In this document: piece after piece, positions 1-8,732 of the stretch
Position numbering within the stretch: the stretch's first letter is position 1
Layout: every line of letters starts with the position of its first letter
NCBI RefSeq assembly: GCF_002240565.1
Contig: NZ_MZMO01000001.1
Location: forward strand, 62,001-126,000
DNA: 64,000 nt
Direction of reading: 5' to 3'
Origin: Clavibacter michiganensis subsp. insidiosus
Lineage (GTDB): Bacteria > Actinomycetota > Actinomycetes > Actinomycetales > Microbacteriaceae
Made by a program: the position numbers and the translations under genes
Notes under the pieces: model-generated
Database searches by the model: none
The model's input: the letters and a program-made list of their open reading frames with translations, nothing else
What the model was told of the DNA's origin: nothing

Positions 1-2
1 TC

Positions 3-482
3 CGCGAGCGGATCTGGTGGGGCGCCGGCACGCGCGCGACCGGTCAGTGGGCGGCCGAGCAGGGCATGAACCTCATGTCGTCGACGCTCCTCTCGGAGGA
101 CACCGGCGTGCCGCTCGACGTGCTCCAGGCCGAGCAGATCCAGCTGTTCCGCGACGGCTGGGCCGCCGCGGGGCACGCGTGGGAGCCGCGCGTGAGCGTC
201 AGCCGCAGCATCATCCCGATCATCGACGACGAGTCGGAGATGTACTTCGGCATCCGCTCGCAGATCGAGGGCAAGGACCAGGTCGGCCAGGTCGGCGGCG
301 AGAAGTGGCGCTTCGGCCGCTCCTACATCGGCAGCCCGGAGCGCCTCATCGAGGAGCTCGGCGCCGACACGGCGATCGCCGCCGCGGACACGCTGCTCGT
401 CACGATCCCCAGCCAGCTCGGCGTGGACTTCAACCTGCGGTCGCTCGCCGCGATCAAGGAGATCGGGGAGGCGCTGGGGTGA
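3..482 (+). CDS. LLM-class flavin-dependent oxidoreductase, C-terminal part (5' end outside window)
   Basis: The frame is open from position 3 with no start codon, so only about the last 159 residues are present. The segment WGAGTRATGQWAAEQGMN, then a strand-helix pattern ending in a helix before the stop, resembles the C-terminal part of bacterial-luciferase-like (LLM) FMN/F420 monooxygenases. Family members oxidise organic substrates with reduced flavin in the cytoplasm; the substrate cannot be read from this fragment. It converges on arfB. Assignment to the superfamily is likely, the subfamily uncertain. Confidence 0.7.
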   Translation, partial: RERIWWGAGTRATGQWAAEQGMNLMSSTLLSEDTGVPLDVLQAEQIQLFRDGWAAAGHAWEPRVSVSRSIIPIIDDESEMYFGIRSQIEGKDQVGQVGGEKWRFGRSYIGSPERLIEELGADTAIAAADTLLVTIPSQLGVDFNLRSLAAIKEIGEALG

Positions 483-507
483 GACCGGGCCGACGCGTCC
501 GTGGGGG

Positions 508-528
508 CGTCAGCCTGATCCGCTGACG
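508..528. terminator. Possible bidirectional hairpin between convergent genes
   Basis: CGTCAG at 508-513 pairs with CTGACG at 523-528 across a 9-base loop, between the stop of the flavin oxidoreductase and the stop of arfB. There is no U-tract, so this is a weak candidate. Confidence 0.35.
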
Positions 529-545
529 GCTGCCCGGCCGCGCGC

Positions 546-968
546 TCAGTCGCCGGTCGGCCGCTTGCGCTGCTGCTTCGTCGCGGAGCGCTGCGTCTTG
601 GCCGCGAGGCGGCGGCGCTGCGAGCCCTTCGTGGGGCGGGTCGGTCGTCGCGGGGCGGCATCGGGCGCGAGCGCATCCGCCACGATCTCGCGGAGCGCGT
701 CGAGGGCGGCCACCCGGTTCCGCAGCTGCGACCGCTGCTCGGAGACCGTCACCGTAATCGCGCCGCCGACCAGGCGCCGGCCGAGCCGCTCGAGGATCCG
801 CGCCCGCTGCTGATCGGTGAGCACCAGCGACTCGGCCGGGCTCCACGTGAGCTGCACCCGGCTGTCGGACGTGTTGACGTGCTGCCCGCCGGGCCCGGAC
901 GACCGCGAGAACCGCCACCGCAGCTCGGCCGCGGGGATGGTCAGCGCGGGGCCGACCTCGAGATCCAT
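546..968 (-). CDS. arfB: Alternative ribosome-rescue factor ArfB (peptidyl-tRNA hydrolase)
   Basis: The 140-residue protein has the class-I release-factor signature SGPGGQHVNTSDSRVQL near residues 24-42. The GGQ motif hydrolyses peptidyl-tRNA in stalled ribosomes. The C-terminal tail, from about residue 103, is rich in Lys/Arg (TKGSQRRRLAAKTQRSATK), as expected for the ArfB/YaeJ extension that enters the empty mRNA channel. Length fits the family. It is a single gene, convergent with the upstream oxidoreductase and downstream of a small membrane-protein gene on the same strand. Confidence 0.93.
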   Translation of the reverse strand: MDLEVGPALTIPAAELRWRFSRSSGPGGQHVNTSDSRVQLTWSPAESLVLTDQQRARILERLGRRLVGGAITVTVSEQRSQLRNRVAALDALREIVADALAPDAAPRRPTRPTKGSQRRRLAAKTQRSATKQQRKRPTGD

Positions 969-1013
969 GCGGCAAGGGTCGCACGTCGCAGTCGCGGCGC
1001 GCGCGGGTATCGG

Positions 1014-1253
1014 CTAGCGGTGCCGGCGGAGGTTGCTGCGGCGGATGGCGACACGGCCGATCAGCACGAGCACCAGCATCACGACCACCATCAGGACGAT
1101 CCGCGTGACGAACTCGAGCTCGAAGAAAGCGAGGGCGGACGCGGACATGAAAGCGGTCACCGCGATCAGCACGAGCTCCTGACGAGCGGACAGCTGACCC
1201 GTCAGCCGCTTCTGCGCCGCGGAGTCGTGCTCGAACCTGCGCCTGTCGTCCAT
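1014..1253 (-). CDS. Small two-helix membrane protein, unknown function
   Basis: This 79-residue protein starts at ATG 1253, preceded by a GGTGGGG purine stretch; a start 18 bases upstream is possible but less well placed. The N-terminus is charged (MDDRRRFEHDSAAQKR). Two hydrophobic segments follow, about residues 25-43 and 47-65, and the C-terminus is Arg-rich (RRSNLRRHR), predicting a cytoplasmic tail. I do not recognise a family. It lies between the PAP2 phosphatase and arfB on the same strand. Confidence 0.65.
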   Translation of the reverse strand: MDDRRRFEHDSAAQKRLTGQLSARQELVLIAVTAFMSASALAFFELEFVTRIVLMVVVMLVLVLIGRVAIRRSNLRRHR

Positions 1254-1281
1254 GTCCCCACCGTGACACACCCCGGACGGA

Positions 1282-2139
1282 TCAGCGGACCAGCCCCGCC
1301 TCCACAGCCTCCGGCCGCCGCGCCGTCAGGTACAGCCTATGCGCCGTGATCACCAGCGCCAGCCACGCGCCGCCGAGGAAGAAGGCGGCCAGCACGTCCG
1401 TGAACCAGTGGTGGCCGAGGTAGACGCGGGTGGCGCCGATCGTGACCGCGAAGACCACGGCGACCGCGATCGAGAGCACGCGGGTCGCGCGGCGGTGCTG
1501 CCGGAGGAGGAGCAGGTAGGCGAGGATCCCGGCGATCGCCACCGCGTTCAGCGTGTGCCCGCTCGGGAACGACGGCGACGTCTCGTACGGCGGCACCGCG
1601 TCGGCGAGGTCGGGACGGGCGCGGTCGATGATGTCCTTGCCCGCGATCGTGAGCAGCAGGGATCCGCCGCCGGCCGCGAGCACCAGGATGATCGGCGTCC
1701 ACGACCGGCGACGCACCGCGAGGAACAGCATCGTCACCACGGCGATGATCGGCATGACCACGACGCCCGCGACGTCCGTGTACGCGGTCGCCGCGTCGTT
1801 CAGCCACGGCGTGCGGATGCCGATCATGAAGACGAGGAGCGGCTTGTCGAGGCCGGCGACCCCGTCGGCGTCGGTGACGTTGTCGTAGACCTGCGCGGCG
1901 ATCGCGGCGAGGCCGAACGCGAGCACGAGTCCCACCAGCAGGGTGATCACGAGGGCCGCGTACGGGCCGAGCGCGCGCACGATCCGCTGCACGAGCCGCA
2001 CCAGCGCGCGGCCGACCGGGGTCGCCCAGCGGGTCAGGTCGCGGGCGCCGAGGTAGCGGTCGCGGCGGAGCTCGCCGGCGACGCGCTGGTCGGCGGGGTC
2101 GAGGGGATCGAGGGGCCTGCGCCTCGGGGTCTCGCTCAT
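1282..2139 (-). CDS. PAP2-superfamily membrane phosphatase
   Basis: This is a 285-residue polytopic membrane protein. The three PAP2 phosphatase signature regions are visible: KDIIDRARP (KxxxxxxRP, about residues 167-175), PSGHT (about 192) and TRVYLGHHWFTD (SRxxxxxH-type, about 235). These form the catalytic site that dephosphorylates lipid phosphates such as phosphatidic acid or undecaprenyl pyrophosphate, probably facing outward. About six transmembrane helices follow a roughly 60-residue cytoplasmic N-terminus. The start is ATG 2139. The physiological lipid cannot be decided. Confidence 0.88.
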   Translation of the reverse strand: MSETPRRRPLDPLDPADQRVAGELRRDRYLGARDLTRWATPVGRALVRLVQRIVRALGPYAALVITLLVGLVLAFGLAAIAAQVYDNVTDADGVAGLDKPLLVFMIGIRTPWLNDAATAYTDVAGVVVMPIIAVVTMLFLAVRRRSWTPIILVLAAGGGSLLLTIAGKDIIDRARPDLADAVPPYETSPSFPSGHTLNAVAIAGILAYLLLLRQHRRATRVLSIAVAVVFAVTIGATRVYLGHHWFTDVLAAFFLGGAWLALVITAHRLYLTARRPEAVEAGLVR

Positions 2140-2180
2140 GTCGGATGCCTCTCGTCGGCGGATCGCCCGCTGCTGCGACG

Positions 2181-3413
2181 CTACCGAGGCGGGGGCTCCG
2201 AAGATGCCCTCTCCCCCTCCGCCGGGACCACCGTCCCGATCTCCCACACGAACGGCGGCGGCGTGCCGTTGATCGACCAGTCGCCGACGATGCGCGCCTT
2301 GTAGACGACCGGGTTGTGCGAGGCGACCGTGCGCGCGTTGCGCCAGTGCCGATCCAGCCCGCGGGCGCGACTCGTGGCGGAGGCGCCGAGCGTGTCGAAC
2401 ACCCGGTTCGCCGCGCGCGGCACCGACTCCGAGAGCACCACCTGCGCCTGCGCCGACCGGATCTCGGCGAGCACGTTCGCCTGCACGTCGGCGTCGCTCC
2501 CGGGATCGTGCGCCGTGTCCGCCGCGGCCTGCACCGCCTCCGCGACACCCCGCACCAGCAGCCGCGCCGTGTACGCGACGGCGGAGATCTCCCCCACCAC
2601 GGCCTGGATCTGCGCGTCGTCCCGCACGAGCGACGCCACCCCGTGGCTGTAGACCCGGGTGCGCTCGCGGACGGCCCGCGCCGTGTCGCGCTCCGCCGCC
2701 ACCGCCACCCCGGCGAGCACGGCGAGCAGCACGAGCTGGTACAGCGCCGTCTGGTACCGGAACCGCTCGGCGAACGGCGCGACGTGGGCGGCGTCCACCT
2801 CCGCGTCCTCGAACACGATGGTGCCGGTGCCGGTGAGCTGCTGGCCGAACCCGTCCCAGTCGTCGGAGATGGTCACGCCCGGCTGGTCGGTGCGGACGAT
2901 CGCGGTCACGGGCTCGCCGTCGCGATCGGCCGTCACGTCGGTCCACGCGGAGAAGATACTGCCGGTCGTGTAGTACTTGCGGCCGTTCAGCACCCAGCGG
3001 TCGCCGCGGCGCTCCAGCTTCGTCTGCGCCGTGCCGATCGCGCCCGAGCCGACCTCGCTCCACGCGTTGCCGACGAGCTCGCCCGCCGCGAACCGCCGCA
3101 GCCACGCGTCGCGCTCGGGCCCGGGCGGCGCCTGCAGCCGGTCCTCGACGAACGCGATGTGGCCGCGGAGGATCTGCGGCAGGTTCGAGTCCGCGGCGGC
3201 GAGCTCCACGAGCACCTCCGCGAGCTCGGGGATGCTGAGGCCCTCGCCGCCCTGCTCCACCGGCACGCGGAGACGGGACAGCCCCGCGTCGACGAGGTCG
3301 CGCAGGGGCTCGACGGGCAGCTCGTGGTCGCGCTCGCGGGCGACGGCGCCCTCCGCGATGCGGTCGAGCAGGGGGCGCAGGCGCGCGAGGACGGGGTCGA
3401 GTCGGCGGGTCAT
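2181..3413 (-). CDS. Acyl-CoA-dehydrogenase-fold monooxygenase (SfnB/DszC-like)
   Basis: The protein has 410 residues. An N-terminal helical domain is followed by a middle beta domain with NAWSEVGSGAIGTAQTKL and NGRKYYTTGS, typical of FMN-dependent monooxygenases of the acyl-CoA dehydrogenase fold (DszC, SfnB), rather than true acyl-CoA dehydrogenases. The C-terminal region has RHWRNARTVASHNPVVYKAR, the conserved segment of this group. Such enzymes oxygenate sulfur compounds such as sulfones using FMNH2. It is the last gene of a three-gene operon, 8 bases after another DszC-like gene and downstream of an NtaA/DmoA monooxygenase. Sulfur scavenging is inferred from family and neighbours. Confidence 0.85.
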   Translation of the reverse strand: MTRRLDPVLARLRPLLDRIAEGAVARERDHELPVEPLRDLVDAGLSRLRVPVEQGGEGLSIPELAEVLVELAAADSNLPQILRGHIAFVEDRLQAPPGPERDAWLRRFAAGELVGNAWSEVGSGAIGTAQTKLERRGDRWVLNGRKYYTTGSIFSAWTDVTADRDGEPVTAIVRTDQPGVTISDDWDGFGQQLTGTGTIVFEDAEVDAAHVAPFAERFRYQTALYQLVLLAVLAGVAVAAERDTARAVRERTRVYSHGVASLVRDDAQIQAVVGEISAVAYTARLLVRGVAEAVQAAADTAHDPGSDADVQANVLAEIRSAQAQVVLSESVPRAANRVFDTLGASATSRARGLDRHWRNARTVASHNPVVYKARIVGDWSINGTPPPFVWEIGTVVPAEGERASSEPPPR

Positions 3414-3421
3414 CGGATCCC

Positions 3422-4693
3422 TCACGTGTAGAGCGAGATGGGCTGGAGCTCGCCGGTGAGCGCATGCGCCCCGACCTCGAGCTTCTTGTAGTCGACGGGG
3501 TCGTGGAGCGAGTGCGTCCGGACGTTCCGCCAGAACAGGTCGAGGCCCGTCGACGACCTCGCCGAGCTGGATCCCGTGACCTCGAACACGCGGTTTGCCA
3601 CCTCGACGCCCACCTCGGTGGACACCACCTTCAGCTTCGCGACCTCGATCGCGATGCCGCCGCGCACCTCCGCCGTGACGCCGTCGCCGAGGTCGACGAC
3701 CTCGTCGAACGCGCGGCCGGCGCGATCCGCCAGCGCCTCCACCGCGGCGATGCGCGACGCCAGCTCGCCCACGACGCGCTGCACGAACGGGTCGTGCCGG
3801 TACGCGTCCGCCGGGCTGAGGAACCAGGTGCCGCGTCGGCCGCGCACGAGGTCGAGGGCCTTGGCGAGGGCCCCCTCCGCGATGCCGAGGTACAGGTTGC
3901 CGAACGCGAGCTGGATCCCGGGGGTCACGAGCGTGGAGAACGGCTCGTCGCCGCCCAGCCCCAGCACGTCGGCCGGGTCGACGCGCACGTCGGCGAACCG
4001 CACGGATCCGCTCGCGGAGAGGCGCTGGCCGAGCGCCTCCCAGTCGCCCAGGTAGTCGATGCCCGGCCGGTCGTGGTCGAGCGCGAACACGACGATGCGC
4101 CCGTCGAGGTCGCCGCCCGCGACGACCGCGTTCACGAGCACGACGTCGCCCGCGGACGCGCCCGTGGAGAACCGCTTGAGGCCGTTGAGCCGGTAGCCGT
4201 CGCCGTCGGGGGTGAGCCGGAGATCGGGATCGGTCGGGTTGACGGAGTCCCCCCACACCCAGCGCCCGGCGACCGTGCGGCGGTAGCCCTCCGCGCGCGT
4301 CGCACCGGTCGCGGTGAAGCCGAGGTTGCCGGAGTTGATGTAGTGGTACGCGAGGACCTGCGCGATGGACGCGTCGGTGCGCGACAGGATCCGCACGGCG
4401 AGGAACGCCGACTCCCAGTGCCCGCCTCCCCCGCCGTGCTCGGCCGGGTCGAGGAGGTTGAGGAGGCCGCTGTCGCGCAGCAGGTCGAGCTCCGTCGTGG
4501 GATCCGCGTTGGCCCGGTCGCGCGCGAGGGCGTCCTCGTCGAGGGCGGCGGCGACCCGCTCGGCGACGGCCCGCCACCGCGCGAGCTCGTCGCGGGACGC
4601 GGTGCCGTGCCACGGCGATCGCGCATCGGCTGCCGCAGCGGGCGCGGGCGACGGGGCCGGGGCGGCGTCGGATCGGGTGGTCGTGTCGGTCAT
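3422..4693 (-). CDS. Second acyl-CoA-dehydrogenase-fold monooxygenase (DszC-like)
   Basis: The protein has 423 residues, with an Ala/Pro-rich N-terminal 25 residues. The body shows WGDSVNPTDPDLRLTPDGDG and NGLKRFSTGASAGD in the flavin-binding beta domain and LFWRNVRTHSLHDPVDYKK at the C-terminus, aligning with its downstream neighbour and with DszC. The two are paralogues in tandem, which often signals a two-step or broad-substrate oxygenation. The start, ATG 4693, is one base after the stop of the FMN monooxygenase gene, so the three are co-transcribed. Reduced FMN must come from a flavin reductase not visible here. Confidence 0.85.
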   Translation of the reverse strand: MTDTTTRSDAAPAPSPAPAAAADARSPWHGTASRDELARWRAVAERVAAALDEDALARDRANADPTTELDLLRDSGLLNLLDPAEHGGGGGHWESAFLAVRILSRTDASIAQVLAYHYINSGNLGFTATGATRAEGYRRTVAGRWVWGDSVNPTDPDLRLTPDGDGYRLNGLKRFSTGASAGDVVLVNAVVAGGDLDGRIVVFALDHDRPGIDYLGDWEALGQRLSASGSVRFADVRVDPADVLGLGGDEPFSTLVTPGIQLAFGNLYLGIAEGALAKALDLVRGRRGTWFLSPADAYRHDPFVQRVVGELASRIAAVEALADRAGRAFDEVVDLGDGVTAEVRGGIAIEVAKLKVVSTEVGVEVANRVFEVTGSSSARSSTGLDLFWRNVRTHSLHDPVDYKKLEVGAHALTGELQPISLYT

Positions 4694-4694
4694 G

Positions 4695-6137
4695 TCAGTC
4701 CGATCCGGGATCGATGGTCGCGGGGAAGAGGGCGGGCGCGGTGTCGTCGGCGGCGCTCGGCGCGCCCACGTAGGCGCCGCGGTAGGCGTGCGCGGGGTGC
4801 CACTCGGGGACGACCGGGGATCCGGTGCCGTTGAGGCGGCCGCGCAGGGTGCCCTCCGGGTACTCGTCCCACACGCGTCCGCGGCGGCGCAGCTCCGGCA
4901 CGAGCAGGTCGACGACCGCCTCGAACGTGCCGGGGGTGACCACGTAGGCGAGGTTGAAGCCGTCGGTGCCGCCCACCTCGATCCATCGCTCGAGCTCGTC
5001 GGCGACGGTGGTCGCGCTGCCGGAGATGACCGGGCCGATGCCGCCGATGCCCACGTAGTGCGCCACGTCCCGGGGCGTCCAGTCGCGGTCCGGGTCGTAG
5101 CGGGTGAAGATCGCGAGCGCGGACCGGGCGGCGTCCGTGTCGATGTACTTGAGCGGCGCGTCGGGGTCGTACCCGGAGAGGTCGAGCCCGGACCAGCCGC
5201 CGTACAGGGCGAGGGCCCCGTCGAGGCTCACGTAGCCGCGGTACTCCTCGAGGAGCGCGGCCGCCGCCTCGTCGGTCTCGGCCACGATCACGGTGGCGAG
5301 CGTCAGGATCCGGACGCTGTCGCGCGGCCGGCCGATGCGCTCCGCCCGGTCCCGGATGTCGTCCGTCACCGGGCGGGTGAGCTCCGGCGTGAGGCCGTTG
5401 ATGAAGATCGCCTCGCCGTGCTTCGCCGCGAACTCGCGACCCCGGGGCGACGCGCCGGCCTGGAAGACGACCGGCGTGCGCTGCGGGCTGGGCTCCGACA
5501 GGTGCACCCCGGGCACCCGGAAGTGCTCGCCCTCGTGCGCGATGGGATGCACCTTCGCGGGGTCCGTGTAGACGCCGCACTCGCGATCCACCACCACGGC
5601 GTCGTCCTCCCACGACCCCTCCCACAGCTTGGACGCGACGTCGAGGAACTCGTCGCCGATGCCGTAGCGGTCGTCGTGCCCGATCTGGGTCTCGAGGCCG
5701 AGGTTGCGGGCGGCCGAGTCGAGGTAGCTGGTGACGACGTTCCAGCCGATGCGTCCGCCGGTGAAGTGGTCGAGGGTCGAGAAGCGGCGCGCGAGCGCGT
5801 ACGGCAGCTCGTAGGTGGACGCCACGGTGAGTCCGAAGCCGAGGTGCCGGGTGGCGTGCGCCATGGCGGAGACCTGCACGACGGGATCCCCCACGGGGAT
5901 CTGCGCGGAGTCCTCCAGCGCCGGGGCCGCCGAGTGCCGGTACACGTCGTAGACGCCCACCACATCGGCGATGAAGAGGGCGTCGAAGGTGCCGCGCTCC
6001 AGGAGCCGGGCCAGGTCGACCCAGTAGTCGAGCGAGTTGTAGCGGTGGGCCTGGTTGGCGGGATGCCGCCACAGCCCGGGTGCCTGGTGCGTCACGCAGC
6101 TCATGTCGAACGCGTTGAGGATGATGCGGGATGCCAT
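4695..6137 (-). CDS. NtaA/DmoA-family FMN-dependent monooxygenase
   Basis: The protein has 480 residues from ATG 6137, chosen because GGAGGGAG lies just upstream. It begins ASRIILNAFDMSCVTHQAPGL and continues with the long insert-rich TIM barrel typical of NtaA, DmoA, DszA and SnaA, for example GRIGWNVVTSYLDSAARN and VFQAGASPRGREFAAKHGEA. These two-component enzymes use FMNH2 and oxygen to cleave substrates such as nitrilotriacetate, dimethyl sulfide or sulfones. It is first gene of an operon with two DszC-like oxygenases, divergent from an ABC importer. The exact substrate is unknown. Confidence 0.9.
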   Translation of the reverse strand: MASRIILNAFDMSCVTHQAPGLWRHPANQAHRYNSLDYWVDLARLLERGTFDALFIADVVGVYDVYRHSAAPALEDSAQIPVGDPVVQVSAMAHATRHLGFGLTVASTYELPYALARRFSTLDHFTGGRIGWNVVTSYLDSAARNLGLETQIGHDDRYGIGDEFLDVASKLWEGSWEDDAVVVDRECGVYTDPAKVHPIAHEGEHFRVPGVHLSEPSPQRTPVVFQAGASPRGREFAAKHGEAIFINGLTPELTRPVTDDIRDRAERIGRPRDSVRILTLATVIVAETDEAAAALLEEYRGYVSLDGALALYGGWSGLDLSGYDPDAPLKYIDTDAARSALAIFTRYDPDRDWTPRDVAHYVGIGGIGPVISGSATTVADELERWIEVGGTDGFNLAYVVTPGTFEAVVDLLVPELRRRGRVWDEYPEGTLRGRLNGTGSPVVPEWHPAHAYRGAYVGAPSAADDTAPALFPATIDPGSD

Positions 6138-6411
6138 CCGACTCCCTCCGTCCCCCGATGCGGGCGCATGGCGGTCCGGGGAGACGGCCACGCGGCCGGC
6201 CCCGTCGCGGAGCCGTGCGGCCCGAAGCTAGCCGCGCTCCGCGGCCGCCCGGAAGGGCCCCCGCAACACGGCGACACGTGCCGCGACACGGTTCGTCACA
6301 CCGTGACGCCGTCCTACGCCGGGCCTCCCGCCAGCGCGCCGGACGCCCTACCTTCCTCAGCAGCGGAGGCGCCGACGCCCTCCGATCCGTCCGACCCACG
6401 AGGGGGAACCC
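6138..6411. promoter_or_regulatory. Divergent promoter region with operator-like dyads
   Basis: This 274-base gap separates the monooxygenase operon (left) from the ABC transporter genes (right). It contains CGTCAC-ACC-GTGACG at 6294-6308, a perfect 6-bp inverted repeat. At 6266-6278 is the 13-mer ACACGGCGACACG, which recurs at 37846-37858 upstream of the second sulfur operon. The 13-mer overlaps CGGC...GCCG arms at 6269-6283. No regulator gene is adjacent. A shared transcription factor is inferred. Confidence 0.5.
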
Positions 6412-7755
6412 ATGTCCCACATCCGCTCCCGCCGCGGGCGCCGCGCGCGTCGCCTCGTGCTCGCCGCCGGTGTCGCGGCGGCCTCGCTCGTCCTGTCGGC
6501 GTGCTCCGGCGACTCCGCCGACGCGGGCTCCGCCGACGGCGACATCTCCGGCCAGGAGCTCACCGTCCTCATGATCTCCTCCCACGAGGGCGCGGCGAAG
6601 TGGCTCGCGTCCGAGTTCGAGAAGGAGACGGGGGCGAAGATCACGCCCGTCATCGTCCCGTACGACGAGATCGGGTCGAAGCTCGCGCTCGACCAGCAAT
6701 CCGGCGCCGACACCATCGACGTGGCCGCGCCCTGGTACACGTCCCTCGGCGACCTGGCGGCCGACGGGGCGATCCAGGACATCACCGACCGGGTCGACGG
6801 CGACCCCTCGATCGACGTGGGGGACTTCATCCCCTCCATCTGGGAGCCGTACACCCAGGTCGACGGGCGCACCTACGGCCTGCCCTTCGACGGCGACACG
6901 CACGTGCTGTTCTACAACAAGGAGATCCTGGCGCGGAACGGCTTCACGGAGCCGCCGAGGACCTGGGACGAGTACCTCAGGCAGGTCACCACCATCACCG
7001 CGAACGAGAAGGCCGACGGGGTCTACGGCGCCGCCGTGTTCGGGCAGAAGTCGCCCCTGATCCTCGGCGCGAGCTTCGCGAACCGCCTCGCGGGATTCGG
7101 CGGCTCCTTCCTCGACGCGGACGGGCGGCCCACGATCGACAGCCCGCAGGCGGTCGCCGCCGCGCAGGCCCTCGTCGACGTGCAGGACCAGGCGCTGCCC
7201 ACGCCGGCGGAGACCGACTTCGGCGCCGGGAACAGCGCGTGGTTCGCCGGGAAGGTCGCCTTCATCGAGAACTGGACCGACCTCGGCGTCCGCAGCGAGG
7301 ATCCGACGTCGGGCTCCCAGGTCGCGGGCAAGTGGGGCGTCACCCTGCTGCCCACCGGAGGGGCGAACACGACGCCGCGGGCCTCGCTCGTCGCCGGGTT
7401 CAGCTGGGTCGTCGCGGCGAACACGCAGAAGACCGCGCTCGCGGAGAGGTTCATCACGTGGGCGTCGTCGTCGGAGGTGAACGCGAAGCTGCTCACCGCG
7501 TCGCCGCCCACGGGCATCGATCCCAACCGCGTCTCCTCGCTCGAGGACCCGACCTACGGCGCGGAGTTCCCGCAGATCCAGCAGGTGAACCGCGCGACGC
7601 TCGACGGCGCGCTCGCGTGGCCGACGGGCAAGAACGCCACCGAGGCCGCGCAGGTGCTCACGGACGAGCTCGCGAAGCTGCTCGCCGGCGAGGGCGGCAC
7701 CGCGCAGGAGACCCTCGACCGGGTGCAGGCGAAGTGGGAAGAGCTCCTCGAGTGA
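6412..7755 (+). CDS. ABC transporter substrate-binding lipoprotein (family 1 type)
   Basis: The protein has 447 residues. It has a lipoprotein signal peptide: an Arg-rich n-region, a hydrophobic core and the lipobox LSAC at about residue 30, so the mature protein would be membrane-anchored. The body (LMISSHEGAAKWLASEFEKE, then YGLPFDGDTHVLFYNKEIL) matches MalE/UgpB-like extracellular solute-binding proteins. AGGGGGAA lies just upstream of ATG 6412. The downstream permease start overlaps its stop by 4 bases. The family usually binds sugars or glycerophosphodiesters, but the divergent oxygenase operon suggests another ligand. Confidence 0.9.
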   Translation: MSHIRSRRGRRARRLVLAAGVAAASLVLSACSGDSADAGSADGDISGQELTVLMISSHEGAAKWLASEFEKETGAKITPVIVPYDEIGSKLALDQQSGADTIDVAAPWYTSLGDLAADGAIQDITDRVDGDPSIDVGDFIPSIWEPYTQVDGRTYGLPFDGDTHVLFYNKEILARNGFTEPPRTWDEYLRQVTTITANEKADGVYGAAVFGQKSPLILGASFANRLAGFGGSFLDADGRPTIDSPQAVAAAQALVDVQDQALPTPAETDFGAGNSAWFAGKVAFIENWTDLGVRSEDPTSGSQVAGKWGVTLLPTGGANTTPRASLVAGFSWVVAANTQKTALAERFITWASSSEVNAKLLTASPPTGIDPNRVSSLEDPTYGAEFPQIQQVNRATLDGALAWPTGKNATEAAQVLTDELAKLLAGEGGTAQETLDRVQAKWEELLE

Positions 7756-8732
7756 GCGTCGCGATCGCACCGGAGACGCGGTCGCCGCGGGAGTCGGGGA
7801 CGCCCCGGGAGCCGGGGTCGCCCCGGGAGCGGGCGCCGCGGATCCCGCGGGCACGCCGTCGCGGACGCGGCACCTGGCCGCGGCGCGTCTTCGTCGCCCC
7901 CGCGGTGCTCGCGCTCGTCGTGCTCGGCGGGTACCCGCTCGTGTTCATCGCGCTCGCCGCCCTCACCGAGTCGAGCCTCGGGCGGCCGTTCCAGGAGTTC
8001 GTCGGCACCGCCACCTTCGCCGACGTGCTGGCGGAGGGCGACACGACCGCGGCGCTCGTGCGCGGCGTCGTCCACGCGCTCCTCGTCACCGCCGTGAGCC
8101 TCGTGCTCGGGGTGGCGACGGCGGTGGCGCTGTGGCGGTCGGTGCACGCGGGCGCCGTGGTGCGCACCCTGCTGCTGCTCCCGATGATCACGCCGCCGGT
8201 CGTGGTGGGCGTGCTCTGGAAGCTCGTCTTCGCGCCGAACGGCGGGCTGGTGGACGTGCTCGTGACCGCCGTGGTGCCCGGGGGCGCGTCCCTCTCGGTG
8301 CTGTCGCAGCCCGCGACCGCCTTCCTCGGCGTGGCTCTCGCGGACGTGTGGGAGTGGACGCCGCTCATCGTCCTGCTCGTGTTCGCGGCGCTCATCGGCC
8401 AGGATCCGGCGGTCGGCGAGGCCGCAGCGCTCGACGGCGCGCACGGCCTGAGGCTGTTCCGCAGCATCACCCTCCCCGCGATCGCGGGCACCGTCGCGGC
8501 GGTCGCCCTCATCCGCCTGGTGCTGGCGTTCAAGCTGTTCGACCTCGTCTACATCCTCACCTCGGGCGGGCCGGGCCAGGCGACGACCGTGCCCGCGTAC
8601 CTCATCTGGCAGGCGGCCCTGCAGCACTTCGACGTCGGTCGGGCGTCCGTCATCACGCTGCTGCTCGCCGTGGTCGTGACGGTCGTCACGCTCCCCGTCG
8701 TCGCGATCACCCGGAGGCTCCACGATGTCTGA
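7752..8732 (+). CDS. ABC transporter permease, MalF/UgpA type
   Basis: The protein has 326 residues from GTG 7752, which overlaps the preceding TGA (GTGA). A charged, Pro/Arg-rich N-terminus of about 35 residues precedes six predicted membrane helices. The EAA loop is visible as EAAALDGAHGLRLFRSITLP (about residues 222-241), the contact site for the ATPase subunit. It forms an inner-membrane channel with the next permease. No ATP-binding subunit is encoded nearby; a shared MsiK-type ATPase elsewhere is the usual solution in actinobacteria. Confidence 0.9.
   Translation: MSVAIAPETRSPRESGTPREPGSPRERAPRIPRARRRGRGTWPRRVFVAPAVLALVVLGGYPLVFIALAALTESSLGRPFQEFVGTATFADVLAEGDTTAALVRGVVHALLVTAVSLVLGVATAVALWRSVHAGAVVRTLLLLPMITPPVVVGVLWKLVFAPNGGLVDVLVTAVVPGGASLSVLSQPATAFLGVALADVWEWTPLIVLLVFAALIGQDPAVGEAAALDGAHGLRLFRSITLPAIAGTVAAVALIRLVLAFKLFDLVYILTSGGPGQATTVPAYLIWQAALQHFDVGRASVITLLLAVVVTVVTLPVVAITRRLHDV

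Noticed and set aside
4365..8732. A 1455-codon plus-strand open frame running through the oxygenase genes
   Set aside because: Only the last 327 codons (permease from 7752) look like protein. The rest is an antisense shadow with Arg/Gly/Asp-rich low-complexity composition, usual for GC-rich DNA.
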